This document shows, piece by piece, positions 45,294 through 55,817 of a stretch of 64,000 bases of DNA. Position 1 is the stretch's first letter. Each line of letters opens with the position of its first letter. This DNA comes from Parvularcula mediterranea (GTDB lineage: Bacteria; Pseudomonadota; Alphaproteobacteria; Caulobacterales; Parvularculaceae): the NCBI RefSeq assembly GCF_013085255.1, contig NZ_JABFCX010000003.1, forward strand, positions 1,249,288 through 1,313,287. The letters run 5' to 3'. The position numbers were made by a program, and so were the translations under genes. The notes under the pieces are model-generated. The model saw only the letters and a list, made by a program, of their open reading frames with translations. It did no database searches and was not told the origin of the DNA.

Positions 45294-46422
45294 CCCGCCT
45301 CTATCTCGACCATAACGCGACCTCGCCGCTTAGGCCCCAGTGCCGAGATGCGATGCTTGATGCGATGAGCGCCCCGCGCAACGCTTCCTCCGTGCACGCC
45401 GAAGGCCGCGCCGCGAAGCAGCTCGTGGAGCGCGCGCGGAAGAGCCTCAGCGATGCGATCTCCTGCCCGCCGACAAGCGTGGTTTTCACCTCCGGCGGGA
45501 CCGAGAGCGATCACACCGGCATTCTCGGCTTCACCCGAGGCGGGCCGAAGGTGGAGCGCATCTTTCTTTCCGCGACGGAGCACCCGGCTGTCCCCGCAGC
45601 GGCGGCGAAGTCCGGCCTACCCGTCGAGATCGTCCCCGTGCTGAGCGACGGCACCCTCGACCTCTGCTGGCTCGATCAGCGCTTGTCGAATTACGATCCG
45701 CAGACGGAGGGCGCGTTCCTCCTCTGCGTCATGCTCGCGAACAACGAGACCGGCGTCATCCACCCGGTGAAGGAAGCCGCCGCCATCGCCCGCAAGGCTG
45801 GCGGCTACACCATGGTCGATGCGGTGCAGGCCCTCTTCAAAGTGCCGCTCGATTTCTCGACCTTGGGCGCGGATATGCTCTGCCTTTCGGCTCACAAGGC
45901 TGGCGGCCCCGTGGGCGTCGGCGCGCTGGTCGTCACGCCTGGCCTTGGCTTCGAGCCGCTCCTCGGCGGCGGCGGGCAAGAAGAGAACCGCAGGGCAGGG
46001 ACCCACAACATCCCCGCCATCGTTGGCTTCGGCGCTCTTGCTGAAGTGGCGAAGCCGTCTGAATACGAAGCGCTTGCCGCCATCCGTGACCAGATCGAAG
46101 CTGGCCTCCCTGATGGCGCCACCGTGCACGGAGCATCGGCGGCGCGCCTTCCCAACACCACCTGCCTCACCGCGCCGGGATTCAAATCCGAAACCCAAGT
46201 GATGAGCATGGACCTCGGCGGCATCGCCGTCAGCGCGGGATCGGCCTGCAGCTCGGGCAAGATGAAGAAATCCTCCGTCCTCGGTGCGATGGGCGTGCCG
46301 GAAGACGAAACCGCGACATCCCTTCGCATCTCCCTAGGCTGGGACACTCCGCCCGATGCAGCGGAGCGCGTCCTCGCTACATGGATCCCTGAATACAAAC
46401 GCATCTCTTCGAGAGCAGCATA

Positions 46423-46423
<1 letters not shown>
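45290..46423 (+). CDS. Cysteine desulfurase, NifS/IscS type
   Basis: 377-aa PLP enzyme that takes sulfur from cysteine. Group I form: N-terminal [13 protein letters not shown]-lysine in LSAHKAGGP, and catalytic Cys in [14 protein letters not shown]. It is the second cysteine desulfurase in the operon besides SufS, which is group II. Overlaps rrf2 by four bases and sufB by one. Common in alphaproteobacterial suf operons, where it may serve another acceptor such as tRNA thiolation. Confidence 0.94.
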
Positions 46424-47936
<1,513 letters not shown>

Positions 47937-47940
<4 letters not shown>

Positions 47941-48254
47941 TGGTTCAGGCCGGGGATCTCTTCATTGTGGACCGGGGAGGTGATGGCGTGGAGGCATTTG
48001 CCCAGAACGATCATCTGATTGAGCTCGTGACGGTCGAGGATGATGGAGCTACATGGCGCACAAAGATTAAATCAGGACCTTGGATTGGTCAGACCGCCAT
48101 TCTCACTTCGCGGTATCGAGGCGAAACTCCCGGGTCTTGTGAAACGCAGCCTATGGGTACCGTCGTTTATTTCACCGTCGAAACTGACAACCCCGATCAT
48201 GCCGCTGCCGAAGGACCGAAGGGATATTCGGCGCTCCGGCCGGTGAAAGAGTAA
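47937..48254 (+). CDS. Unknown 105-aa protein embedded between sufB and sufC
   Basis: Soluble, beta-rich-looking protein without signal, membrane segment or recognised domain. Starts at GTG 47937 (overlapping the sufB stop) or ATG 47940, and ends four bases before sufC, so it sits tightly in the operon. Two cysteines at most are visible (GSCETQ near 66), too few for an Fe-S site. Its codons are less GC-rich than those of sufB and sufC, which may point to later insertion. No function can be assigned; position suggests an accessory role or a neutral insertion. Confidence 0.7.
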
Positions 48255-48258
48255 GATT

Positions 48259-49008
48259 ATGCTGAACATCAATAACCTCACCGTCACCCTTGGCGGCAAT
48301 AAGATCCTCAACGGTCTCGATCTGTCCGTACCCGCCGGGGAGGTGCATGCGATCATGGGCCCCAATGGCGCGGGCAAATCGACGCTGAGCTACACCGTGG
48401 CCGGGCGCGAGGATTATGCGCCTACGGATGGTGACATCCTGCTCGAGGGCGAAAGCATCCTCGACATGTCCCCGGATGAGCGGGCCGCGAAGGGAGTTTT
48501 CCTTTCCTTTCAGTCCCCGCCCGCGATCCCGGGCGTGGCGACCATGAACTTCATCCGTACCGCCCTCAATGCCCAACGCCGGGCACGAGGCGAGGACGAG
48601 ATGACCTCGGCGGAGTTCCTCAAGGTCTTCCGCGAGCACGCGAAAACCGTTGGCCTCAGCCCTGAGAAGCTCAAACGTCCGTTCAATGACGGCTATTCCG
48701 GCGGCGAGAAAAAGCGCATGGAAATGCTGCAGATGGCCCTTTTCGAGCCGCGCTTCTGCATCATGGACGAGACGGACTCGGGCCTCGACATCGACGCCCT
48801 CCGCATGGTGGGCGAGGTGGTGAACAGCCTCCGCGGCCCCGATCGCGGATTCCTCGTCATCACCCACTACCAGCGCCTCCTCGACTATGTGAAGCCCGAC
48901 CGCATCCACGTCCTCGCCGGCGGCCGAATCGTCCACTCCGGCGGCCCGGAGCTGGCCCGCGAGCTCGAAGAATCCGGCTACGAACAATTCGCGTCGGAGG
49001 CTGCGTAG
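48259..49008 (+). CDS. sufC: Fe-S cluster assembly ATPase SufC
   Basis: 249-aa ABC-type ATPase of the SufBC2D complex, cytosolic. Walker A GPNGAGKSTLSYTVAG, signature region GYSGGEKKRMEMLQM, Walker B CIMDETDSGLDIDALR and H-loop ITHYQR, all in the SufC-specific form (DETDSGLD). ATP hydrolysis drives shape change in SufB-SufD. Ends by one-base overlap with sufD. Confidence 0.97.
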   Translation: MLNINNLTVTLGGNKILNGLDLSVPAGEVHAIMGPNGAGKSTLSYTVAGREDYAPTDGDILLEGESILDMSPDERAAKGVFLSFQSPPAIPGVATMNFIRTALNAQRRARGEDEMTSAEFLKVFREHAKTVGLSPEKLKRPFNDGYSGGEKKRMEMLQMALFEPRFCIMDETDSGLDIDALRMVGEVVNSLRGPDRGFLVITHYQRLLDYVKPDRIHVLAGGRIVHSGGPELARELEESGYEQFASEAA

Positions 49009-50261
49009 TGGCCGGAAGCCCGATCCCTCTTACGGCCTTCGAAGATCGCCTCCTCGCGGAAGTTCCGGATACGGACCTCGCAGAGCTTCTGCGCTCGCGC
49101 GGTCTTCCCGGGCGGCGGACGGAGACCTGGAAATGGTCCGATCTGCGCGGAGCGCTTCGCGATGTGCGTGAGCGTTCGCGTGTCTACGCTTCGCAGGCCG
49201 AGGCCCCGATCTCCCTCGGTGGCGCAACCGTCCTGACGCTGAAGAATGGCATTCCGCAGGCGCCTCACGGCGTTGAGCCGAAGCCTGTCGTCAAAGGCGG
49301 CGAGAAGGTGGGCAGCACCTATGTGGTCGAAGACGGCCTCGTGGTCAGCTTCTACGATCACGGCCGCGATGCCGAGGACGAGACCCTGCCAGGCGAAGAG
49401 CTCTCTGCCCTTGCCGCGCTCCGTCCCCTGATGAGCGTCAGCGTCTTGCCCGGTTTCACGCACAAAATCGTCCTCCGCCGTCTCTCCGACGGCGAAGGCA
49501 CCCACGGCGACAATGTCTTCGTCACGGTGGGCGAGGGGGCGCGCGCCACGCTCATCGAGACCCATGAGATTACCGGCAGCCCCTTCGTCAACAGCCGGAC
49601 GGAGCTGGAGCTTGACGCGAAGTCCGTGTGCGAACGCTATATCGTCCAGCCCGCCGCGCCTGGGGCCGTGTTGGTCCATTCCTCCGTCCTCCGCCTCGAT
49701 GAGGCCAAGGATGAGGAAACGGTGAAGCTCAAGCAGATGACACTCGCGCTTGGCGCGCAACTCGCGCGGCATGAGACGCGGCTGACCCATCTTGGTGAGA
49801 GCGAGGCGAAGATCGACGCGCTCTACCGTCTTTCCGATAGTCTGCACACCGATATCACGAGCCACATCACCTTCGAAGGCGAGGACGGGGTCACCGACCA
49901 GCTTGTCAAAGGCATCGGCGATGGCCGCTCGCGCGGGGTCTTCCAGGGCAAGTTCCTGGTCCAGCGCGGTGCCCAGCGCACCGACGCCCAGATGGCGCAC
50001 CACGCGCTCCTCCTCTCGAAAGGCGCACAGATCAACGCCAAGCCTGAGCTTGAGATCTATGCAGACGATGTCGAATGCGCCCACGGCAACACCGCCGGTG
50101 CTCTCGATACGGACGCTCTCTTCTACATGCGCCAGCGCGGCGTGCCTGAAGACGAAGCCCACAGCCTCCTCATCGACGCCTTCGGCGGCGAGGTGCTGGA
50201 CCGGGTGGAAGATGAGACTGTGCGTGAGCAGCTGGCGGCTCTGTTTGGGGGTGCGGCATGA
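49008..50261 (+). CDS. sufD: Fe-S cluster assembly protein SufD
   Basis: 417-aa SufB paralogue in the SufBC2D scaffold, involved in iron entry. Beta-helix core with typical GRSRGVFQGKFLVQRGAQ and SKGAQINAKPELEIYADDVECAHG near 345-370, the latter carrying the conserved Cys and His. Starts at GTG 49008 overlapping sufC; overlaps sufS by four bases. Confidence 0.96.
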   Translation: MAGSPIPLTAFEDRLLAEVPDTDLAELLRSRGLPGRRTETWKWSDLRGALRDVRERSRVYASQAEAPISLGGATVLTLKNGIPQAPHGVEPKPVVKGGEKVGSTYVVEDGLVVSFYDHGRDAEDETLPGEELSALAALRPLMSVSVLPGFTHKIVLRRLSDGEGTHGDNVFVTVGEGARATLIETHEITGSPFVNSRTELELDAKSVCERYIVQPAAPGAVLVHSSVLRLDEAKDEETVKLKQMTLALGAQLARHETRLTHLGESEAKIDALYRLSDSLHTDITSHITFEGEDGVTDQLVKGIGDGRSRGVFQGKFLVQRGAQRTDAQMAHHALLLSKGAQINAKPELEIYADDVECAHGNTAGALDTDALFYMRQRGVPEDEAHSLLIDAFGGEVLDRVEDETVREQLAALFGGAA

Positions 50262-51478
50262 CCTTCAACGTCGCTGACATCCGTGCGCAGTTTCCGATCC
50301 TCTCGCGGGAGGTTCATGGCAAACCGCTCGTCTACCTCGACAATGCTGCGTCGGTGCAGAAGCCGCAGGCGGTGATTGACCAGCTGACGGCGTCGATGAC
50401 CGGTCAGTATGCGAACGTTCACCGTGGCCTGCATACGCTGTCCAACGAGACGACGGGCGCATTCGAGGAAGCGCGCAGCACGGTTGCGCAGTTCCTGAAC
50501 GCTGCGTCCATGGATGAGATCATCTTCACCATGGGCGGTACCGATGCCGTCAACCTCGTAGCCAATGTTCTGGGTCAGGAGGAAATCGGCGAAGGTGACG
50601 AGATCATCCTCTCGGTGATGGAGCACCACTCTAACATCGTGCCGTGGCATTTCCTGCGCGAGCGCAAGGGCGCAGTGCTGAAATGGCTCGATGTCGATGC
50701 CGATGGCAATGTCGATCTCGACGCCTACGAGGCCATGTTCACTGAACGGACGAAGATGGTCGCGGTCACGCACCAGTCGAACGTTTTCGGCACCGTGACG
50801 CCGGTGAAGGAGATGGCGCGCATCGCCCATGAACATGGCGCGATGATCCTCTCTGATGGTTGCCAGAAGGCCGTGCACGGACCGGTGGATGTGCAGGACC
50901 TCGGCGTCGATTTCTACGTCTTCACGGGGCATAAGACCTATGGCCCGTCGGGCATCGGTGTCCTTTACGGCAAGAAGAGCGTGCTCGACCGCCTGCCGCC
51001 TTACCGCGGTGGTGGTGAGATGATTGACATCGTCGAGCAGGACCGCGTGACCTATAACGAGCCGCCGCACCGGTTCGAAGCTGGCACGCCGCCTATTCTC
51101 GAGGCGATCGCTCTCGGCACGGCGCTTCGCTGGATGATGGCGCAGGATTTGGATGGTCTCGTCGCCCACGAAAGGGCGCTCACGGATCATGCGATGGAGG
51201 CCCTGCGCGCGACGAACTTCATCGAGCTTTATGGTGCGCACCCTGATAAAGGTCCGGTGATTGCCTTCAATCTCAAGGGGATCCATCCCCACGACGTCTC
51301 GACCATCCTTGATCGCCAGGGCGTCGCGGTGAGGGCAGGGCACCATTGCTGCCAACCCCTGATGAAGAAGCTCGGCACCTCCGCCACCGCGCGCGCCAGC
51401 TTCGCCGCCTACAACACCCACGAGGAAATCGACGCCCTCGTTGAAGCCTGCCGCAAGGCGCATGACCTTTTGAGCTAA
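50258..51478 (+). CDS. sufS: Cysteine desulfurase SufS
   Basis: 406-aa group II PLP-dependent cysteine desulfurase delivering sulfur to the SufBCD scaffold. PLP lysine in FTGHKTYGPSGIG, catalytic Cys in RAGHHCCQPLMKK (family normally HHCAQ; here two Cys in a row), and the N-terminal VYLDNAASVQKPQ. No sufE gene is in the window, so the sulfur acceptor must be elsewhere or be another protein. Overlaps sufD by four bases. Confidence 0.96.
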   Translation: MTFNVADIRAQFPILSREVHGKPLVYLDNAASVQKPQAVIDQLTASMTGQYANVHRGLHTLSNETTGAFEEARSTVAQFLNAASMDEIIFTMGGTDAVNLVANVLGQEEIGEGDEIILSVMEHHSNIVPWHFLRERKGAVLKWLDVDADGNVDLDAYEAMFTERTKMVAVTHQSNVFGTVTPVKEMARIAHEHGAMILSDGCQKAVHGPVDVQDLGVDFYVFTGHKTYGPSGIGVLYGKKSVLDRLPPYRGGGEMIDIVEQDRVTYNEPPHRFEAGTPPILEAIALGTALRWMMAQDLDGLVAHERALTDHAMEALRATNFIELYGAHPDKGPVIAFNLKGIHPHDVSTILDRQGVAVRAGHHCCQPLMKKLGTSATARASFAAYNTHEEIDALVEACRKAHDLLS

Positions 51479-51481
51479 GAG

Positions 51482-51811
51482 ATGGAACTGCTTATCACGA
51501 TAATCGGTGTGCCGCTCTCCGTAGTTCTGTGGGCCTACATATTTGCGTCCGGAGTTCGCTATGTGGGGCCGCCTTGGGGGCCGTCCGGAGACTTCTGGTT
51601 CAACGATAACATTGCCGCTTTCCTGACGGCTTCAGTTGGCCTTCTGAGCTTGGCTCTTCTGCGACTGAGGGGAGAGGATCTTCCTCTTTGGTTTTCCGTC
51701 ATCGGATTTCTCTTCTCTGCAGCAAGCGGGCCGCTATTCCTCCGATGGTTTAGGCTATTTTTCTGGCTGATCGAACGCCTACATCCGAGACTCTCTTTCT
51801 GGAAACGATGA
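51482..51811 (+). CDS. Unknown 109-aa membrane protein between sufS and sufT
   Basis: Three predicted membrane helices (about 3-24, 42-62, 67-92) and a basic end (LHPRLSFWKR). No family recognised. It starts three bases after sufS and ends one base before sufT, so it is fully inside the operon. Codons are more A/T-rich than those of the flanking suf genes, like the other embedded gene at 47937. It may be an inserted passenger or a membrane partner of the system. Confidence 0.7.
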   Translation: MELLITIIGVPLSVVLWAYIFASGVRYVGPPWGPSGDFWFNDNIAAFLTASVGLLSLALLRLRGEDLPLWFSVIGFLFSAASGPLFLRWFRLFFWLIERLHPRLSFWKR

Positions 51812-51812
51812 C

Positions 51813-52277
51813 ATGACCGAACATCAGACCAAAGACGAAACCTTTGACGCCGACACCGGCGCTCGGGACATGATCGACCTTTCCGCCCCTCCGGCGGAGG
51901 AGAAGGCAAAGGCGCCCGAGAATACGCGCGTGCTGAAAGACCTCACCGAGGTCGAGGTCGCTGACGTCACCCAAGAAGTCATCGCCGCTCTCAAGACGGT
52001 GTACGACCCCGAGATCCCGGTTGATATCTATGAATTGGGCCTCATCTATAAGGTGGACTTCGACCCTGCGAACGACGAGCGCGGGGCGAAGATCACCGTG
52101 GACATGACCCTCACCGCTCCGGGCTGCCCGGTGGCGGGCGAGATGCCGGGCTGGGTCGAGGATGCGATCCTGAAAGTGGACGGCATCGAGGAAGTCAGCG
52201 TTAACATGACGTTTGAGCCTCCATGGTCTGCTGACCGGATGAGCGAAGAGGCCAAGCTCGAGCTGGGATGGATGTAA
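51813..52277 (+). CDS. sufT: SufT-type DUF59 Fe-S maturation protein
   Basis: 154 aa: a variable charged N-terminus of about 50 residues and a MIP18/DUF59 domain (VIAALKTVYDPEIPVDIYELGLIY, then LTAPGCPVAGEMPGWV with the conserved Cys). SufT proteins help maturation of Fe-S proteins, especially under high demand. Standard member of alphaproteobacterial suf operons. The stop overlaps the sufA start (TAATG). Confidence 0.93.
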   Translation: MTEHQTKDETFDADTGARDMIDLSAPPAEEKAKAPENTRVLKDLTEVEVADVTQEVIAALKTVYDPEIPVDIYELGLIYKVDFDPANDERGAKITVDMTLTAPGCPVAGEMPGWVEDAILKVDGIEEVSVNMTFEPPWSADRMSEEAKLELGWM

Positions 52278-52639
52278 TGGCAAGACGACCGAGACCCCAG
52301 GCGATCACCCTGACCGACCGTGCCGCGGCGCGGATGCAGGCGATCATGGAACGGGCCGATGAGGATTTCATCGGCGTGCGGATCGGTGTGAAAAATGGCG
52401 GCTGCGCAGGGATGGAATACACCCTCGACTACGCCACCGAGAAGGCTCCGCTTGACGAAGAGGTCGAGGATCGCGGCGTGCGCATCCTGATCGACCCCAA
52501 GGCGATCCTGTTCCTTCTGGGTACGGAGGTCGACTACGTGACCGAGAAGCTCTCCAGCCGGTTCGTCTTCAACAACCCGAACCAGACCGACGCCTGCGGC
52601 TGCGGCGAGAGCGTCACGATCGTCCCGGCCACCGCCTGA
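52277..52639 (+). CDS. sufA: A-type Fe-S carrier protein (SufA/IscA family)
   Basis: 120-aa HesB/IscA-type carrier that receives clusters from the scaffold. The three ligand cysteines are present: one in KNGGCAGMEY and two in CGCGESV at the C-terminus. Start placed at ATG 52277 overlapping the sufT stop; ATG 52268 would add three residues. Last gene of the suf operon; no terminator is obvious in the 85 bases that follow. Confidence 0.94.
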   Translation: MARRPRPQAITLTDRAAARMQAIMERADEDFIGVRIGVKNGGCAGMEYTLDYATEKAPLDEEVEDRGVRILIDPKAILFLLGTEVDYVTEKLSSRFVFNNPNQTDACGCGESVTIVPATA

Positions 52640-52723
52640 TCCGCTGCTGCCACGGGTTGCGGGCAGGGGCCCCTCGCCACATGATCCTGCGTAAGTCGTA
52701 CGAGGTTCAAAAGGCTCCTGGCA

Positions 52724-54793
52724 TTGGCGGATATCTTCATCTCCTATGCGCGGCCCGACCAGGAGAAGGTCGGAGCACTCGCGGCTGCGCTTGAAGAGCG
52801 CGGGTTTTCGGTCTGGCTCGACCGGATGATCGGGCCCGGGTCGGAGTATTCCCGCGACATTGAGCACGAGCTTGAGCGGGCAGGCGTGGTGCTGGTCTGC
52901 TGGTCCGAGGCGTCTGCGGAGTCCCGCTGGGTTCGCGACGAGGCTTCTGCCGGGGCCGAGGCTGGCAAGCTGATCGCTGTCTCGCTGGACCAGTCCCTGC
53001 CGCCCATGGGCTTCCGGCAGTTCCAGACCGCTGATCTTTCGGGATGGCCGGAGCGCGGATCGGAGGGGTTCCAGCAGCTCACGGAAACGCTGGCCGCGCG
53101 AACCAACCAGGCCCCTCAGGTGACCGCTCCGCCGTCGCCTACGCCTGAGAAGCCGCGCAGCCAAAAGCCTCTCTTTCTGGCCGCAGGCCTAGGCGCCGTC
53201 GCACTTCTCGCGGGCTGGCTCTTCTTCTTGGCCCCCTTCAGTGGCGAACGGTCAGGGATGGATGAGCCCTTGGTGGAAGCACCCCAGCGGATCGAGCAGC
53301 CAGCTATCGCCGTTCTTCCGTTCATGGCGCTTTCGACAGACGCCAACGATGACTTTTTCGGCAAGGGCCTCGCGGAGGAGCTGCTGAACGCGCTTGCCCG
53401 AATCGACAACCTCGACGTCGTGGCAAGAACGTCAGCGTTCAGCTTTCAGGGCTCTGACGCGCCCATCGACGAGATCGCCGATCGTCTAGGTGTCAATTAC
53501 ATCGTGGACGGATCAGTGCGTAGGTCAGGCGACGAGCTCCGCATCACGGCGCAGCTGGTTCGCGCGTCGGATGGGTTTCAGCTCTGGACGGAGACCTATG
53601 AGCGCCGCGCTGCCGATGTCTTCAGCATTGAGGATGACATTGTTCGCAAGGTCGCGGGCGCTCTTCAGGTGCGGCTCGGCGTGGGGGAGTATAGCGGTCT
53701 TCCAACGGGTGAAGCTGTCGATCCGAAGGCATACGAGAACTACCTCCGTGGGCTGACGATCTATCAGGACCGGATGCGCGAGGACGGCGCGCGTGGCCGG
53801 GCACAGGAGGCGATCAAGGCGGCGCTCGACATTGATCCCGACTTCGGCCCCGCTTGGGCCGTGCTGGCGCAGATCGGCGTTGGCGGATCGGGGAGCCCCT
53901 TGTCGCGGGACCATGATGCGTGGGTGAGGCAGACCGACGAGGCGTTCGAGCGCGCGTTGGCGCTGCTTCCAAATGACGGCGACGTCCATGCGCTTCATGC
54001 GGGATGGCTGGCGCGGGAGAAGCTGGACCTCATCGGGGCGCAAGCTGCCCTCGACCGCGCGCAGCAGCTTTCTGCGAACAGCGCCACGACCCTCGCAGCG
54101 TCCAGCCTCGTGCTCCGTCTCGTCGGGGACTTAGAGGGTGCATCGGAGGCCTTCGATCGCGCTGCCCGCCTCGACAGTCTGAACATCAATTTTGGCCTGT
54201 CCCGCGCCTTCTTCCTTGCGCAGATCGGCAACCACGAAGAGGCGTTCCCGATCCTCGAGCAATGCTTCGAGGAGACGTGCATGAGGGAGGGGTTCCTCGC
54301 CTTCGTGATGGCCTACGCAGCGCATACGGAAGATCAGGAGCTGATCGACCGATGGTGGCCACGTTACCAGGCCTTCGAAGCGGTGCTCCCCCAGGTCCCG
54401 CCATCACTGAAACCGCGGATCACCGAGATCTTACCGACGCTCATGTCTCTTCTCGTTGGGAGGCCTACGGACGAAGCGGAGATCACTCAGCTTATCGAGC
54501 TGTTCGAGACAGATCCCATTCTGGAGTATGCTGGCCTCTGGGGGCCACTGCTGGCGGACATCCTGCCGGAGGATATCTACTTCGGAACGCTGGAGCGGAT
54601 GCATGAGGAAGACCTGCTCTTCTCTCACATCCATGCCCTCGACCCATTCTACGGCGTTAATCCGTATCCAGAATGGGTGCGCAGGCATCCGCGTTACCAT
54701 GCCATCTGGGAGACCCCCGGCATGAAGGCGCTGGCCGAGGCCCGCCGCAGCAATGGCTGGGAGGCGGGTCTGCCGCTTCCCATCGAGCCATAA
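52724..54793 (+). CDS. TIR domain-transmembrane-TPR protein
   Basis: 689 aa starting at TTG 52724. Order: TIR domain (about 1-125: MADIFISYARPDQ, FSVWLDRMIGPG, and SRWVRDEASAG with Glu73 at the place of the NADase catalytic glutamate), a Pro-rich linker, one membrane helix (about 150-171), a TolB-N/FlgO-like domain (IAVLPF to about 310) and C-terminal TPR-like helices (AWAVLAQIG and repeats). The TIR domain would be cytoplasmic and the rest periplasmic. Such TIR-TPR proteins occur in alphaproteobacteria without known role; a defence or signalling function is inference. Single gene with its own terminator. Confidence 0.82.
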   Translation: MADIFISYARPDQEKVGALAAALEERGFSVWLDRMIGPGSEYSRDIEHELERAGVVLVCWSEASAESRWVRDEASAGAEAGKLIAVSLDQSLPPMGFRQFQTADLSGWPERGSEGFQQLTETLAARTNQAPQVTAPPSPTPEKPRSQKPLFLAAGLGAVALLAGWLFFLAPFSGERSGMDEPLVEAPQRIEQPAIAVLPFMALSTDANDDFFGKGLAEELLNALARIDNLDVVARTSAFSFQGSDAPIDEIADRLGVNYIVDGSVRRSGDELRITAQLVRASDGFQLWTETYERRAADVFSIEDDIVRKVAGALQVRLGVGEYSGLPTGEAVDPKAYENYLRGLTIYQDRMREDGARGRAQEAIKAALDIDPDFGPAWAVLAQIGVGGSGSPLSRDHDAWVRQTDEAFERALALLPNDGDVHALHAGWLAREKLDLIGAQAALDRAQQLSANSATTLAASSLVLRLVGDLEGASEAFDRAARLDSLNINFGLSRAFFLAQIGNHEEAFPILEQCFEETCMREGFLAFVMAYAAHTEDQELIDRWWPRYQAFEAVLPQVPPSLKPRITEILPTLMSLLVGRPTDEAEITQLIELFETDPILEYAGLWGPLLADILPEDIYFGTLERMHEEDLLFSHIHALDPFYGVNPYPEWVRRHPRYHAIWETPGMKALAEARRSNGWEAGLPLPIEP

Positions 54794-54820
54794 AAAAAGC
54801 CCCGCCGGAGCGGGGCTTTT
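54793..54820. terminator. Bidirectional intrinsic terminator
   Basis: Stem AAGCCCCGC/GCGGGGCTT (54797-54805 with 54810-54818), CGGA loop, flanked by A's and T's. Serves the TIR-TPR gene and the convergent small secreted protein gene. A second small palindrome AGCGCT-TG-AGCGCT follows at 54825-54838. Confidence 0.9.
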
Positions 54821-54843
54821 CGTCAGCGCTTGAGCGCTAATTC

Positions 54844-55080
54844 TTAGACGTCGCCGCCGCAGTCTGCGACTGCTGCGAGCGCTTCTTCGGAGAGGCCCGA
54901 AGCGTCGCCCGGCTCAGCTGCGAGGAGCTCTTCACCGATCGAAGGGGTCTCTTCGACTTTTTCGGCGAGGCAGGTGCAGTCGATGTTCGAGCCCGACTCG
55001 TCAACGTAAGCGGTGCAGGCGGCTTCGAATTCGCTGGCTGCGAAGAACGAGACGGCGGAGATGAGGGTCGAAAGGATCAT
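54844..55080 (-). CDS. Small secreted cysteine-containing protein
   Basis: 78 aa with a short hydrophobic N-terminus (MILSTLISAVSFFAASEF) that looks like a signal peptide, then an acidic mature region with four cysteines (EAACTAY, IDCTCLAE, ADCGGDV). Conserved cysteines may form two disulfides. No family recognised. GGGAG lies about nine bases before the ATG and a good terminator is downstream, both supporting expression. Confidence 0.65.
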   Translation of the reverse strand: MILSTLISAVSFFAASEFEAACTAYVDESGSNIDCTCLAEKVEETPSIGEELLAAEPGDASGLSEEALAAVADCGGDV

Positions 55081-55304
55081 GGTATTTCACTCCCTAAAGG
55101 TGTTCGGGCGCCCTTTGAGAGGCGCCGCATTGGCTATGCCTCCTATTAACCATGATGATCGGTGAAGGCCACAGGATTTTGCGCGACAGACCCCATTGAG
55201 GGCCAATTGCGCGAACATGTCCTCTTCGAGGAGCGGATAGCTCCACAGGTCGACCGCTGAAGCGCTCACTGGACGCACGGGCGAGGGGCGGGCAGAGTCC
55301 GGCG

Positions 55305-55817
55305 ATGCAACGCTCTATCCTCACTAGCACCCTTGCCTTGACTGCGCTCGGCATAGCATCCGCAGAAGTGGTCACCGCTTCAGATACCGGCTTCAAGCTC
55401 AAGCACGAGGCGGTCTCGCCTCTTGCGCCGGATGCGCTGTGGGAGCGTTTGATGGAGCCTTCGGAATGGTGGGACGGCGCGCACTCCTATTCGGGCGATG
55501 CTGCGAACCTGTCGATGGAGGACAGCGCCGGGTCCTACTGGCGCGAGGACTGGGAGGGCGGCTCCGTCATCCACGGACAGATCCTGACGGTGATGAAGGG
55601 CAAGCAGCTCGTTCTCTCCGCCCCCTTTGGACCGCTTCACGCGACGGGTGCCGAGTGCATCTGGACGATCATCCTCGCGCCCGCTGAGGGTGGGGGCACG
55701 AAGATCAGCTCGACCCATACGGTGGCTGGCTCCGAAGGCACAGGCCTTCAAGAGCTCGCAGGCCCCGTCGACTTCGTCATGGGCAACGGGATCATGCGGC
55801 TGGCAGAAGCGCCCTAA
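55305..55817 (+). CDS. Secreted SRPBCC-like protein
   Basis: 170 aa with a signal peptide (MQRSILTSTLALTALGIASA) and a START/SRPBCC-type fold suggested by LAPDALWERLMEPSEWWDGAHSY near 40-62 and the strand pattern VLSAPFGPL...IWTIILAP. Such domains bind hydrophobic ligands; an exported form is less usual. Its stop overlaps the stop of the convergent amidohydrolase by a few bases. Preceded by a 224-base divergent gap in which only a GGCGCC/GGCGCC repeat is visible. Confidence 0.75.
   Translation: MQRSILTSTLALTALGIASAEVVTASDTGFKLKHEAVSPLAPDALWERLMEPSEWWDGAHSYSGDAANLSMEDSAGSYWREDWEGGSVIHGQILTVMKGKQLVLSAPFGPLHATGAECIWTIILAPAEGGGTKISSTHTVAGSEGTGLQELAGPVDFVMGNGIMRLAEAP

Noticed and set aside
52724-54793. 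Multi-gene defence island around the TIR protein
   Set aside because: Neighbours are suf genes, alaS and secreted proteins; no effector, nuclease or restriction gene is linked.
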